From a virus: a stretch of DNA of 47,940 bases. Position numbers and translations under genes: made by a program. Position 1 is the stretch's first letter; each line of letters begins with the position of its first letter. The stretch lies in IMG/VR virus record IMGVR_UViG_3300037963_001933, positions 1-47,940 of that record, one strand, 5' to 3'. Below the pieces are notes generated by a model, which saw nothing but the letters and a program-made list of their open reading frames with translations, had not been told where the DNA came from and did no database searches. Positions 28,185 through 37,577 of the stretch are shown here, piece by piece.

Positions 28185-29006
28185 TTACTTCATTCGTTTT
28201 TCTATATTCTTGTACACTTCCATACCTTCATCAGTTTTAAACCAAGCGGCTAAAGCTGAATATGGGTGCTCATCAAAAGGTACAGTCATTATTTTTCTAC
28301 CAGTTGAAGCCCAATTAAAAGTTCTTTGATCTGAAGTTAAAGATAATATACCAGCTTCTGTAGCTTTTATACCAAAGTTTCTAAGTTGTATATTATCATC
28401 TGTAACTAATTCTAAGAACAGTTGAGGATTTCTCTTAGCAAATATAAGTAAATCACGTTTTAATTCCTTATATGACATGCTAGATACCCTAGAACCGTTC
28501 TCTACTCTCATAACAGCCTCCATCATATCAACTTCTAAATCATTAGCCGCTTGTAAAGCAGCAACTTCAAATTCTAACCAGTCTAATTGTTGTTCTGCTT
28601 GTTTAACTGGTTTCCACTCATAATAAAGTTTATCTCTATGTGGGTGATATAAACTTAAAAATTTTTGTAAAGTTGTTTTTTCTCTAGGAACGTGTAGTAC
28701 ACCGTTTCTAAATACGATGTGAGATAATCTTTGGTCACCTTTCATTTCATCAACAAAAGGAGTTCTTTGATTTTCACAATATTTTAATTCTCTTTCAAAA
28801 CCTTTTTCTTCGTCAAAATAATAGATATTAGTAGATCTTATCATGTAAGATAATGGTTTTTTATTACCTATTAAATAATAAACTCTATCTTTTATTTCCC
28901 ATTCAGGTTTTTTAGGTTCAACTTTTTTAGGTTTCGGTGTTTCAACAACTGGTGTTTCAACAACAGGTACTTCTACCTTTTCTTTTTTTTCTTGTTTTTT
29001 TGCCAT
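28185..29006 (-). CDS. Hypothetical structural-module protein (273 aa)
   Basis: 273 aa. A basic Lys/Pro/Val-rich N-terminal tail (PVVETPVVETPKPKKVEPKK, residues 13 to 32) is followed by a compact alpha/beta region (WEIKDRVYYLIGNKKPLSYM, FRNGVLHVPREKTTLQKFLS) and a helical part with KPVKQAEQQLDWLEFEVAAL. The C-terminus has RTFNWASTGRKIMTVPFDEH. No family with known activity is recognised. It is the first gene after the terminator behind the capsid gene, so an accessory head or head-tail joining role is the most reasonable guess. Confidence 0.65.
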   Translation of the reverse strand: MAKKQEKKEKVEVPVVETPVVETPKPKKVEPKKPEWEIKDRVYYLIGNKKPLSYMIRSTNIYYFDEEKGFERELKYCENQRTPFVDEMKGDQRLSHIVFRNGVLHVPREKTTLQKFLSLYHPHRDKLYYEWKPVKQAEQQLDWLEFEVAALQAANDLEVDMMEAVMRVENGSRVSSMSYKELKRDLLIFAKRNPQLFLELVTDDNIQLRNFGIKATEAGILSLTSDQRTFNWASTGRKIMTVPFDEHPYSALAAWFKTDEGMEVYKNIEKRMK

Positions 29007-29036
29007 AATATAATATATAATAAAATTAATAAAATA

Positions 29037-29058
29037 AAGCCGAGGCCGAAGCCTCGAC
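29037..29058 (-). terminator. Rho-independent terminator with UUCG loop behind the capsid gene
   Basis: Read on the minus strand the RNA is CGAGGC-UUCG-GCCUCG, a perfect 6-bp GC-rich stem closed by a UUCG tetraloop (plus-strand positions 29041 to 29056, with an outer G-C pair), followed by CUUUAUUUUAUU. It lies 15 bp past the stop of the major capsid gene. In an AT-rich genome this is a conspicuous factor-independent terminator. It probably lets the capsid gene be expressed more strongly than the tail genes, with partial read-through. Confidence 0.85.
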
Positions 29059-29072
29059 TTTTATATAAATGC

Positions 29073-30569
29073 TTACTTCAATAAGAAGAAGTTATTAGCA
29101 CCTTGTACAATTAAACATCTTTCAGATAAGTAATGTACCTCCATTGCATCTAGTTCAGATGTAGTAGCACCAACAGAACCAGTAACCCAAGTTTTCATTC
29201 TTCGGTCATCAGTTTGTGAAGCTCTATATCTAACGTGTAAGAATGGACGTTTTAAATTCTTACCTAAAGTTTGATCATACACAGAAGAAACTCCTGCAGG
29301 TATCATACAACCTCTTATCGCATTGACAGTGTCTTTAGCATTAATAGCACCTCTTGTAGAAGCGTCATTTAAGTATTTCCAGTCAGACTTATAGAAGTCA
29401 TAAGAACCTCTTCTGAAACCAGAGAAACCTAAATTAAGTGCCATATCTTCTTCGTTGTCAAACACACCGTAAGAAGTACCACCTGTACCATGAGAGTTCA
29501 TTGAAGCTAACATGTCATCTATAGCTAAACTAGTAGATCTGTTTAAGAACATCATGTTTTCTTCAATAGCACCTTGAGAATCAAGCTCAGCTAAAATAGC
29601 GTCAAACTCAGCTAAATCAGTACCAGCATCAACACCTTCAATACCTGTAGCTATATTACCTCTAGTTTCAATAGCTGAGAATAAACCTTCAGTACCAAAA
29701 GTAGTGTGAGATGCTCCTAAAACAGAACCATCAGCTGCAGACTGAGCACTATCACCAACAACAGACTCAATCATTGCCATTTCTAAGTAATCAGCAAAAC
29801 GAGCTCTAGTGTCTCCTTCAGCTTTTAAATACCAGTAGTAGCCATTTTGTCCGTCTTCACCTGATATTTCAACCCAACCAATTTGAGAAGCATCAGATCC
29901 AGAGATGTCATACTTGTCTTTTAATATAATCGGCTTGTTAGTAAATGATTTGAAACCTGGAGTGTTAGTACCTACTCTTCCGTTAGTACCTTTTGAATAC
30001 TCAGAACCAATAACTAGTACCGTTAAAGATCCATCATCATCAGAACCTGTAGCAGTTAATCCAGTTAAGTTACCTATTTGACCATTTGCGTTTGTAGCAT
30101 CGTAAGGAACAACACTAACTACGTTAAGCGCTACGGCTTGTACTAATAATCTGTGAGTAGCAGTAGCTGTAGCTACTAATAAAATGTCATTTACTCTAAC
30201 ACCATTATCTCTAGCTGAAGCGTCTAATTGAACGCCGTCAATAGTTTTGTCAAGAGTAATCTGACCACCAGCAGTAGTATCAGCACACTGTGTAGTGTTT
30301 TCAACGTGACCAGTATAAGATAAATGTAATCTTCCTTGTTCAGACCATACTACTTGATCAGCAGTCATAGCCTCTTCTGCACCAACTTGTGAAAGAAAAC
30401 CAGAGATAGTTCTGTTACCAAACACCTCAGCTTCTGCTTCCATTAAGTCAGGCAGGTATTGCTGCGCCCATCCGTCCGAAGACCCAAGCGTAGCAAAATC
30501 AATATAATTCGAAGACAGTGTTTGCTGTATTGGAGCTGGCACTGTATTCGATGCACCTGTAATTGCCAT
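29073..30569 (-). CDS. Major capsid protein (HK97-fold, crAss-like size)
   Basis: 498 aa, acidic, Gly/Ala/Thr-rich. It starts MAITGASNTVPAPIQQTLSS and has long stretches typical of HK97-fold capsids: an N-terminal arm, a helix (LPDLMEAEAEVFGNRTI), a mixed core with SDWKYLNDASTRGAINAKD, and a C-terminal RPFLHVRYRASQTDDRRMKT leading to a YLSERCLIVQGANNFFLLK strand end. Length and position (portal, scaffold-like protein, this gene, then a strong terminator) match the capsid genes of crAss-like podoviruses. No delta-domain protease site or prohead protease is evident nearby. The capsid identity is firm from context and composition; the crAss-like label is from memory. Confidence 0.88.
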   Translation of the reverse strand: MAITGASNTVPAPIQQTLSSNYIDFATLGSSDGWAQQYLPDLMEAEAEVFGNRTISGFLSQVGAEEAMTADQVVWSEQGRLHLSYTGHVENTTQCADTTAGGQITLDKTIDGVQLDASARDNGVRVNDILLVATATATHRLLVQAVALNVVSVVPYDATNANGQIGNLTGLTATGSDDDGSLTVLVIGSEYSKGTNGRVGTNTPGFKSFTNKPIILKDKYDISGSDASQIGWVEISGEDGQNGYYWYLKAEGDTRARFADYLEMAMIESVVGDSAQSAADGSVLGASHTTFGTEGLFSAIETRGNIATGIEGVDAGTDLAEFDAILAELDSQGAIEENMMFLNRSTSLAIDDMLASMNSHGTGGTSYGVFDNEEDMALNLGFSGFRRGSYDFYKSDWKYLNDASTRGAINAKDTVNAIRGCMIPAGVSSVYDQTLGKNLKRPFLHVRYRASQTDDRRMKTWVTGSVGATTSELDAMEVHYLSERCLIVQGANNFFLLK

Positions 30570-30593
30570 AATTTTGTAATTTTAAATTTTTAG

Positions 30594-31730
30594 TTATTTT
30601 CGTTTTTTAATTTTAAATGTCGCTGTTTTATGATTATTATTATCTCTAACAATTCTTGCTTTAAACCCTGTTTTAGGTGCTGTAAAAGATTGTCTAGGAT
30701 CCATATTAACATTTTTGGATTTAGATATACTTTCTCTCAAAGCATCTGCTTTACCTTGCTCATAAAAATGATTTGCAATAGCATCAGGATTCATAGCTGT
30801 AAACAGTCCTTTGTGATAACCACTAGCATTTTCCATTTGACCATTTTCATTAAGAAACTTTCTTATGAAATTATTAATGTCACTCTGGTTTGTTTTTACT
30901 TTTTCAGTATCACTTACATTATACCTAAACCTTTTGTCTCCAATATTATATTCAAATCCTTTGAATTCATTATTAAAAACTTGATCAGTTTTTTGTAAAA
31001 ATGTAGACTGAGCTTGTTCTTGAATCTTTAATCTTTCTTGCGACTCATTGAAGTATTTAATAGCTTCTTGCTGTTCGTTAGTAAGCTTAGACCCCATTTT
31101 AATATCTTCATAGTATTTAGACTTTAGCCCGTCCAAGTAGGCTTTAGCGCTGGCAACTTGCTCTTTTAACGCTAGTTTTTTTCTTTTCACATCTTTTTCG
31201 TCATCTATTTTTTCGTCCCAATCAAAACTTTCTTGTACTAAAAAGTTTATTTCATCATCATCAAGATGTGGTTTTGTATCTTTGTAATAAGACCTAAGTA
31301 AATCATCATCACCATAATCATCAAAATTTCTATTTAAATTCATATAGTCATTTAGATCACCACCCGTGTCTTTCATAAAGTCAACAACCTTTTGTATATT
31401 TTCTGGTAAATCTGGTTGTTTAGGTAATTCTGGTTTTGGTGGTGGAGGTGTCTCGTTTGTTATTTCTTCTAATACTGGAGCTTCTTGTGTTTTTGTTTCC
31501 GGTTGTACTTCTTCTTGTTTTTGTACGGGCTCGGCATTTTTAAGCTCTGTAACCACTCCGTCGTTGTCAGTGTTATCTTCTTTAGTTTCATTTTCTTTTG
31601 GTTTACTCATGTCAACTTTAATGACATCTGGTGTTTTTTCAAATTTTTTAGGTTTTTTCTTTATTTTTATTTTTTCAACTTTATCGTCTACTTTAGGCTT
31701 TTCAGCCACGTTTTCTTTGTTTTCTTCCAT
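30594..31730 (-). CDS. Scaffold-like protein between portal and capsid
   Basis: 378 aa, highly charged, with little hydrophobic core. Residues 1 to about 110 are a disordered Lys/Glu/Pro tract (KPKVDDKVEKIKIKKKPKKF, then PPPPKPELPKQPDLPENIQK). The middle is acidic and helical (DDYGDDDLLRSYYKDTKPHL, DDEINFLVQESFDWDEKIDD), with coiled-coil-like runs to about residue 245 (ALKEQVASAKAYLDGLKSKY). The C-terminal end is basic (TGFKARIVRDNNNHKTATFK). A charged, helical protein just before the capsid gene is the usual signature of a phage scaffolding protein, whose basic tail contacts the capsid inside the prohead. Assigned by position and composition only. Confidence 0.75.
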   Translation of the reverse strand: MEENKENVAEKPKVDDKVEKIKIKKKPKKFEKTPDVIKVDMSKPKENETKEDNTDNDGVVTELKNAEPVQKQEEVQPETKTQEAPVLEEITNETPPPPKPELPKQPDLPENIQKVVDFMKDTGGDLNDYMNLNRNFDDYGDDDLLRSYYKDTKPHLDDDEINFLVQESFDWDEKIDDEKDVKRKKLALKEQVASAKAYLDGLKSKYYEDIKMGSKLTNEQQEAIKYFNESQERLKIQEQAQSTFLQKTDQVFNNEFKGFEYNIGDKRFRYNVSDTEKVKTNQSDINNFIRKFLNENGQMENASGYHKGLFTAMNPDAIANHFYEQGKADALRESISKSKNVNMDPRQSFTAPKTGFKARIVRDNNNHKTATFKIKKRK

Positions 31731-31757
31731 AATATAATATAATAATAATTAATAATT

Positions 31758-34178
31758 TTACATGCCCATTATTCCAGCTAACGGATCTTGTGCAGCGCCA
31801 CCCATTTCAATATCTTCTTGCTGAAAATCTTTTGGTGGTGAATCGTTTTTTCTTTGATCAATTAACTGAGATTGTTGTGTAGCTTGTATTTTTGTTCTTT
31901 CGTCTTTACGATCTTCTTTGCTATCTTCTTTTGCTTTCATAGCATCAGCTTGTAATTTAGCTAATCTAATCTGTATCTGGAACTCATGGTCCATTAACTG
32001 TTTTTTAAGCTCTGCTTCTTGCATCATTCTTTCTGCTTCAAATTTAGCTTTTATACCTTCTAACTCTTGCATAGACTTAGACTCAGACTGTTTTTTTTGC
32101 ATTTCCATTTGAGCAGAAGCCTGTTGAGTTTGTATATTAGCCTGTGATTGAGCCATTATATTCTCTTGTTGTATTTTTTGATCTCTTTCTAGCTTTTTCT
32201 TTCTACGTACTTTTAATAGTTGATTTGCTAGCTTTACATTTTTTATTTCTCTAAGATCAATAGCATCTTCTATATCTATTGTTTGTTGAGACAAAGCAAC
32301 TTGTATATTGTTTTCTAATAACTGTTTTTCTTCTTCATCTGGCATTAATTCTATAAATATACCAAAGTCATACAAATGTAACTCAGACATTTCTTTTAAT
32401 GTAGCCACGTTATGCGCACCTATTTGCTGAATAAAAGCATTTTTAGTAGGTGAATATTCTAGTATATCAGATATTCTAAGTGATAAAGCTTCACAAACTT
32501 CTTGTGTTAAAAATAGTCCTGACTGTAATATATGTCTAGTTGCAGTGTTACTATTTGCAGCTGCTAGTTTTTGCACGCCTACTAAAGAGTATTTTTCTGG
32601 AGTTGCAGCATCTCTAGCTTCATTTAAACCAGTCACATCTCTAATCATTTGTAAATAATAATTATAGGTCTGTATTAAACTTTGCATTTTACCACCGCCA
32701 TTATTAGTGTTTATTTCTTGTATTGGCATTTTACCAGGATTCATATCTCCATCTGCGGTCATTGACCTACCTATAACAGAACCTGTTTGGAAAAACATAT
32801 TTAACGCTTCTTGTGGGTTATAGTTAGTACCGTTACCTAAGTCTATTTCAGCCAAACCATCTGCGTCTAAATAAACACCATCAGGAACCATACGCGACAT
32901 TACCTGCTGTAACTTTAAATGTGTAAGCTGTATCATATCAGCAAAACCAGTAACTCTACTAACTAAACTTTCTATTTTTCCATTATACATCCTTGGAGCT
33001 GTAATAGCATAATTCATTTTTACTTTAGTAAAATCACTTTTAGGCCTCATCATGTTTTCAGCCATTTCCCATTTAAGAAGTTTACTACTCCCTAATATCA
33101 TAGCGCCTTCAAACAAAACTTCTACGCATCTTTTTAAAGCACTATAATCTCCATCTTTATTTTCAGGTGGGTTAAACGTATCATCTTTTTCTATAGCTTT
33201 GTCTGCACCTGTTCTAGTTTGTTTTACTTTATAAACCTCGTTCATATGAGTTTTATAATTAAAGTATAATACTGGAACTTTATTAACGTCTTTATCTCCG
33301 TATTCACCACCGTACCTATACATGTCTTTGTTACCAGCGTCATTTAATATTTCTTCCAGATTTTCATGTGTTAATTCTGGAAATTGTTTTACTAGCTCGT
33401 TTATTGGTATTTCTTTTAGTTCACCAACATAATATATATCGTCAAAATAAGGAGATTCAGTATAAGAATAAACAAGGTGTGCTGGGTCAACATAATCTAT
33501 TTTAACACCTTCGCTGGTATTAAACGTTGTTTTAACAGCACCAATGCCTAACACTGTTAAATCATAATAAAACTGTTTTTTTATTAATTCGTATCTGTTG
33601 CCATCTAACAATGTGTTTATAGCTTGTTCTTCTGCTAATTCTACAGCCTGTTTGTATGTAAGCTGCATATGAAGATTTAACTCTTGCTCTGAAGCAGGTA
33701 TTACTGACTTATCGTTTTTATTAAGAGTTATACCTAAAGTTTCTTCAACTAAAGCGTTTAAATCTTTTGTTTGAAAATCTCCTAGTAAAGACTCCATGTA
33801 TTCTGTTCTTTTACTTACACCATGTGGATCTTGTGAATAAGCTTTTACGTCATACATCCTTTCAGCTATACCATTTACAACTATATCTACAAACTTAGGC
33901 ACAATAGGTACCGGCTTCCAATCTAAGTTTAAATAACTTAAATCACCGTTTATAGATAATTCATCTTTATATTTTTGTATTGATTGTTCTCCTCTAGCAT
34001 AAAGTCTAAGGTTATGGAAATTATTAGAAGTATCTAAATATCTATTGTTATATGTACCATTAGCAAACCACTCGCTAGATATAGCTTTACCAACTTGCAA
34101 CCCGTACTCTGCAGACATTTTTTCTATGTCACTTACAACTTGACTTGGAAAACTACCTTGATAACCTTTTTTTAACAT
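31758..34178 (-). CDS. Portal protein (crAss-like)
   Basis: 806 aa, directly downstream of the terminase gene (five-base gap). The N-terminal half has portal-type helices and a wing-like region (FHNLRLYARGEQSIQKYKDE, DWKPVPIVPKFVDIVVNGIA, DPAHLVYSYTESPYFDDIYY). The stem/crown region includes SLIQTYNYYLQMIRDVTGLN, EARDAATPEKYSLVGVQKLA and SGLFLTQEVCEALSLRISDI. The last about 150 residues are a long Gln/Lys/Glu helix (coiled coil) ending GGAAQDPLAGIMGM, like the barrel/crown extension of large portals. The protein forms the dodecameric DNA channel at one capsid vertex. The identity is strong from position plus these features. Confidence 0.9.
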   Translation of the reverse strand: MLKKGYQGSFPSQVVSDIEKMSAEYGLQVGKAISSEWFANGTYNNRYLDTSNNFHNLRLYARGEQSIQKYKDELSINGDLSYLNLDWKPVPIVPKFVDIVVNGIAERMYDVKAYSQDPHGVSKRTEYMESLLGDFQTKDLNALVEETLGITLNKNDKSVIPASEQELNLHMQLTYKQAVELAEEQAINTLLDGNRYELIKKQFYYDLTVLGIGAVKTTFNTSEGVKIDYVDPAHLVYSYTESPYFDDIYYVGELKEIPINELVKQFPELTHENLEEILNDAGNKDMYRYGGEYGDKDVNKVPVLYFNYKTHMNEVYKVKQTRTGADKAIEKDDTFNPPENKDGDYSALKRCVEVLFEGAMILGSSKLLKWEMAENMMRPKSDFTKVKMNYAITAPRMYNGKIESLVSRVTGFADMIQLTHLKLQQVMSRMVPDGVYLDADGLAEIDLGNGTNYNPQEALNMFFQTGSVIGRSMTADGDMNPGKMPIQEINTNNGGGKMQSLIQTYNYYLQMIRDVTGLNEARDAATPEKYSLVGVQKLAAANSNTATRHILQSGLFLTQEVCEALSLRISDILEYSPTKNAFIQQIGAHNVATLKEMSELHLYDFGIFIELMPDEEEKQLLENNIQVALSQQTIDIEDAIDLREIKNVKLANQLLKVRRKKKLERDQKIQQENIMAQSQANIQTQQASAQMEMQKKQSESKSMQELEGIKAKFEAERMMQEAELKKQLMDHEFQIQIRLAKLQADAMKAKEDSKEDRKDERTKIQATQQSQLIDQRKNDSPPKDFQQEDIEMGGAAQDPLAGIMGM

Positions 34179-34183
34179 ATTTG

Positions 34184-36397
34184 TTATTTAATTATTTTAG
34201 ACATATTCCCTTTGTTTTCATATTTGAATATGTTTATATTTACTTTTTGTTTTTCAATTTTAGCATTTGGCGCATATAAATGTCTATTACAAGCCATTAT
34301 AGCTAAACCTGAGCTAATCGCAGCATCAAACTTTGTTCTTTTATTTATATCAAACCTAGCCCAATCGTTTAAAGTTCTATTAAAATACATTTTACCGTAG
34401 TTACCATTTGTTTGTAAACCTACTTTGTCTTGTATATACATTTCAATAGCAGCCGCATGAGCTTGTTTTATATCTTCACTAGAGTTTGGTATACCACCTA
34501 TTTCTTTTTCTGTTGCAGAAAGTTTATTCCAAACTTTATCTGGTCTGTTCATACTATAACCTCTGTAACCTCTACGTCTTAAGTAATATAATAATCTAGG
34601 TTTATTATTTTCAGCAAGTAAAGGCATGCCATAAAAAACTAGTGCCATTAACACATCTTCAAAAAATATCTCTGCTGTTTGTGGTCTAGCTATATACTCT
34701 AAGAAAAAAGAACTAGAAGGTGCTTCTTCCATAGAAAACTTTGTTAAACCGTGTAAAGCACCGTTAGAACCTCTACCATCTACTGTACCTGATATATCAT
34801 AACTATCACAACCAAAAGCACCTATGTGTTCATTACCAGGATATTTAATACCGTTTTTTGATACTATTTTATTTTGTAAGTGAACTGGTGGCACCCAGCT
34901 TATATTAAATCTACCTTTTGGATCTGGATAAAATATTACCTGCGTGTCTTTAACGCCGTTAACCCATTGAAAATTACCTTTTGATATAACAGCGTCATTA
35001 CCTATACCTTCGTTATAATCTATTTGTTCGTATATTTTTACTAAGTTAAATATACTATTTTTTGTTTCATCTCTAAACGCGTGTTCTTCAGTTCTTGGAA
35101 ACTGACGGTAAAACTCGTTTAACGCGTCTTGATCGTCTTTTAATCCATCAACCTCGTTTTGCCAACTATCTATTACACCTACATCTATTAGTTCACCATC
35201 TGGGGCAAACACGTCTGTGTCAGGAGTAGTGAATACTGGAACTCCATACTCATCAATAAATCCTTCGTAGTTCCATTCCATTGGGATAAACAAAGAATAT
35301 AAACCAGATTTTGTCTGGCCATTTCTATTTCTTTTAGTGACATCTGATGCATAATATAATTTTTTAAAATTGTCTCCACCTTTGTCTAAAGCGTTTGATG
35401 TTGATCCCATCATGCACTTACCAACTATTCTACTACCTAATCTTAAACACGTTTTTGTAACTCGCCAGTTGTTTAATATATTATCAGGTCTTTCCCACTT
35501 ACCACTTTCATCGTGTACTAACAAGTTTAGTTTTTCACCATCATAACTATTATCGCCTGTATTTTTCCAGTCTATAGTTGTGTCTAATCCTTGTATATCT
35601 TCTAACTGCTCGTTGGCTGTTATTTTTTTTCTTGTAAACTTACTAGCTGGTACTCTATACGCAAGCTCTGATTTTGGCCTGTCCATACCATCTTGTATTG
35701 GTTTAAAAAAGAAAGGATAGTTAATACTAATAGGTACTACTTTGTCGGTAAACATTTTTTTAGCATCAGCACCTGTTTTTGATAGTATACCATATCTACT
35801 ATCACTTGATATTGTGGCTAAATTAACTGTTTCTGCAGATGACATAAAAGAAAAACCAGAACGACGATTTTTAAGGTAACACATACCATAACATCTTTTA
35901 TCTGCTTTGCAAGCTTCCCAAAATATATAAAACAACCTATTAGCTTCTCTAAAATCTGGAGCACCTACATCTATTTTACTCCATTGTAAATACATGTAAT
36001 GTGTGCCTGTTATATATGTTGGTTTATTATTATTCATAAACCAAAAACCTTCTTCTCTACGTTTAAACTCTTCGTCTATATACTCGTACCACTGATCTTT
36101 TTGTTCTTCTGGGTACGCTCTCCAATCAAATATATTTTTTAATTTACTTAACTGTTTTGGATATTCTAGTTTTTGCCACTTGTTTTTGTCATTGCTATGC
36201 ACTCGCTTTGGCAACAACGGCAAAGCAATGTGCAAACCTTGCACTTCAAGTATTTCGCCAATTTTACCAGTTTTAGATATAACCACGACATCATGTTCTT
36301 TATTGTATCCATATTTCCATTTTTTTAATTTGTTAAGCCGACTGATAGTCGTGCGTTTAATAGGTTCTATTGTTTTAACTAAACTTTGCTCGTACAT
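34184..36397 (-). CDS. terL: Terminase large subunit (packaging ATPase/nuclease)
   Basis: 737 aa. After an N-terminal region, the ATPase has a degenerate Walker A, YLKNRRSGFSFMSS (about residues 174 to 187), and Walker B LNLLVHDESGKW (hydrophobic strand then D-E, about 290 to 301), followed by a coupling-type motif MMGSTSN. The C-terminal nuclease half carries IGAFGCDSYDISGTVDGRGS (about 526 to 545), whose first Asp is the expected RNase H-like metal ligand, and later conserved acidic positions. It packages DNA through the adjacent portal. Its start overlaps the upstream stop by one base (TAATG), and the upstream gene is a candidate small subunit. Confidence 0.93.
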   Translation of the reverse strand: MYEQSLVKTIEPIKRTTISRLNKLKKWKYGYNKEHDVVVISKTGKIGEILEVQGLHIALPLLPKRVHSNDKNKWQKLEYPKQLSKLKNIFDWRAYPEEQKDQWYEYIDEEFKRREEGFWFMNNNKPTYITGTHYMYLQWSKIDVGAPDFREANRLFYIFWEACKADKRCYGMCYLKNRRSGFSFMSSAETVNLATISSDSRYGILSKTGADAKKMFTDKVVPISINYPFFFKPIQDGMDRPKSELAYRVPASKFTRKKITANEQLEDIQGLDTTIDWKNTGDNSYDGEKLNLLVHDESGKWERPDNILNNWRVTKTCLRLGSRIVGKCMMGSTSNALDKGGDNFKKLYYASDVTKRNRNGQTKSGLYSLFIPMEWNYEGFIDEYGVPVFTTPDTDVFAPDGELIDVGVIDSWQNEVDGLKDDQDALNEFYRQFPRTEEHAFRDETKNSIFNLVKIYEQIDYNEGIGNDAVISKGNFQWVNGVKDTQVIFYPDPKGRFNISWVPPVHLQNKIVSKNGIKYPGNEHIGAFGCDSYDISGTVDGRGSNGALHGLTKFSMEEAPSSSFFLEYIARPQTAEIFFEDVLMALVFYGMPLLAENNKPRLLYYLRRRGYRGYSMNRPDKVWNKLSATEKEIGGIPNSSEDIKQAHAAAIEMYIQDKVGLQTNGNYGKMYFNRTLNDWARFDINKRTKFDAAISSGLAIMACNRHLYAPNAKIEKQKVNINIFKYENKGNMSKIIK

Positions 36398-36675
36398 TAC
36401 TTAGATCTGCCTTCTGCGAATCCTCTAAAGACCTCTTTCTTTGTCTCTTCAGGTGCTTTGCCCTCAAGCAAGTTTTCTTCTTCTTGGATTCTGTTAAGTA
36501 TTTCAAATGCGTCAAATATTGCTAATTTTTTAGTAGCTGCAGCATTTTTTAGTCTATCGGCACTAACATCATCTTCAGTGTTAGTTATTATTTTTTCTCT
36601 TGCAACGTTTATTAATTCTTCAACTGCTCTGTGCCCAGCTTGGATTATAAGTTTTTTCGTTTCCTTGATATTCAT
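36397..36675 (-). CDS. Small helical protein upstream of TerL, possible small terminase subunit
   Basis: I choose the start at 36675 (MNIKETKKLIIQAGHRAVEE, 92 aa) rather than an upstream ATG at 36726: it is preceded by the A/T-rich leader ATTAAAT usual for this genome and halves the overlap with the preceding gene. The protein is almost all helix: KLIIQAGHRAVEELINVARE, DRLKNAAATKKLAIFDAFEI, LNRIQEEENLLEG. Overlapping the TerL start by one base and of small-subunit size, it may be the DNA-recognition subunit, but no helix-turn-helix is clear. The role is inferred from position only. Confidence 0.7.
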   Translation of the reverse strand: MNIKETKKLIIQAGHRAVEELINVAREKIITNTEDDVSADRLKNAAATKKLAIFDAFEILNRIQEEENLLEGKAPEETKKEVFRGFAEGRSK

Positions 36676-37210
36676 ATTTAATTGTAATAAAATTAGATAA
36701 AACTCTATATAGTCTTTCGCCATCAACTATAAATTCATATTCACTATTAGGTCTAAAACCTATTAAATCTCCAATATTTACAGTACCATCAGAGTATTTA
36801 ACAATACCTTGCAGTGGTCTTTCAGATTTAATGTTAAATTTATCAACAGCTTTTAAAGGTTTTACAAAACAATAACCTTTTGGTGCTATCCACTTATTTT
36901 TTCTTTTGTATAAAAATATTTGATCGTTATTTATTAAATAAGTATTTTCATCAAAATAAGCTTTGCTGTTTTTTTCAATACCTTTTACGTTGTGCCAACG
37001 TCTAAAAACATTGTGATGCACTATAACTGTATCACCTGGTATTATATTTGTATTACCTATTATTGGTGTTGATATAACAACAGCTTCTCTATTAACATAT
37101 TGGTGGTTAAATATTTCAGTATTAAGTATTAATTCTGAATCACCAATCTTTTTTTTATTATTGTATCTTTGGCCTTTAGGCTCGACAACAAAATTATAAA
37201 CGCTCTTCAT
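36620..37210 (-). CDS. GroES-like-fold hypothetical protein (196 aa)
   Basis: 196 aa. The pattern DTVIVHHNVFRRWHNVKGIE, then YLINNDQIFLYKRKNKW, APKGYCFVKPLKAV, GIVKYSDGTVNIGDLIGFRP and YRVLSNFITIKYEYQGNE resembles the barrel strands of chaperonin-10 proteins, with a G-D-x-(V/I) turn repeated as in GroES. I recall relatives in uncultured marine phages labelled co-chaperonin. However, no mobile loop (hydrophobic G-x-(I/L)-(V/M)-L) is obvious, and a clear GroES is encoded at 41658 to 41915, so this is more likely a paralogous barrel used in assembly. Overlaps both neighbours (17 bp with the SET gene, 56 bp with the next). Confidence 0.65.
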   Translation of the reverse strand: MKSVYNFVVEPKGQRYNNKKKIGDSELILNTEIFNHQYVNREAVVISTPIIGNTNIIPGDTVIVHHNVFRRWHNVKGIEKNSKAYFDENTYLINNDQIFLYKRKNKWIAPKGYCFVKPLKAVDKFNIKSERPLQGIVKYSDGTVNIGDLIGFRPNSEYEFIVDGERLYRVLSNFITIKYEYQGNEKTYNPSWAQSS

Positions 37211-37577
37211 TTAAGTAAACTTTATTTAACACGTGGTCCCTATAGTTTATAAGTATTTCTTCGTTTTTACTTATATTTTTAGTAGCAACCATAACAACAT
37301 CGTTGTTTTTTAAATAATAAAACATACAGTTATTATTATCACTATGGTTTGTAAACCTTCCTAGTGTTGTTTTGTATTTATTATCAATACTACCAATACC
37401 TATAACTTTTCCTTTGTTTATGTTTTTCAAAGCAAAAACACCAACACCGTGTATATTTGATTTATCTTTATAATAAAAATCACTTTCAAACTCTATTGTT
37501 ATTCCAGAGCGTGTTATAGTATTTAATTGTTGTTTGGTAATATTGAGATCTTTTAACATCTCAACAAAGCCATGCAT
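37194..37577 (-). CDS. SET-domain protein, putative protein lysine methyltransferase
   Basis: 127 aa, a minimal SET domain. Signature elements in order: NIHGVGVFALKNINKGKVIG (residues 41 to 60, the G-x-G AdoMet loop and following strand), GRFTNHSDNNNCMFYY (73 to 88, the RFINHSCxPN-type motif) and NEEILINYRD (105 to 114, the E-(E/L)-x-x-(I/F)-x-Y motif whose Tyr lies at the active site). These make AdoMet-dependent lysine methylation plausible; the substrate is unknown. Small phage SET proteins occur in marine viruses. It lies between head-module genes, so virion or host-protein methylation are both possible. Starts in a TAATG overlap. Confidence 0.85.
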   Translation of the reverse strand: MHGFVEMLKDLNITKQQLNTITRSGITIEFESDFYYKDKSNIHGVGVFALKNINKGKVIGIGSIDNKYKTTLGRFTNHSDNNNCMFYYLKNNDVVMVATKNISKNEEILINYRDHVLNKVYLNEERL

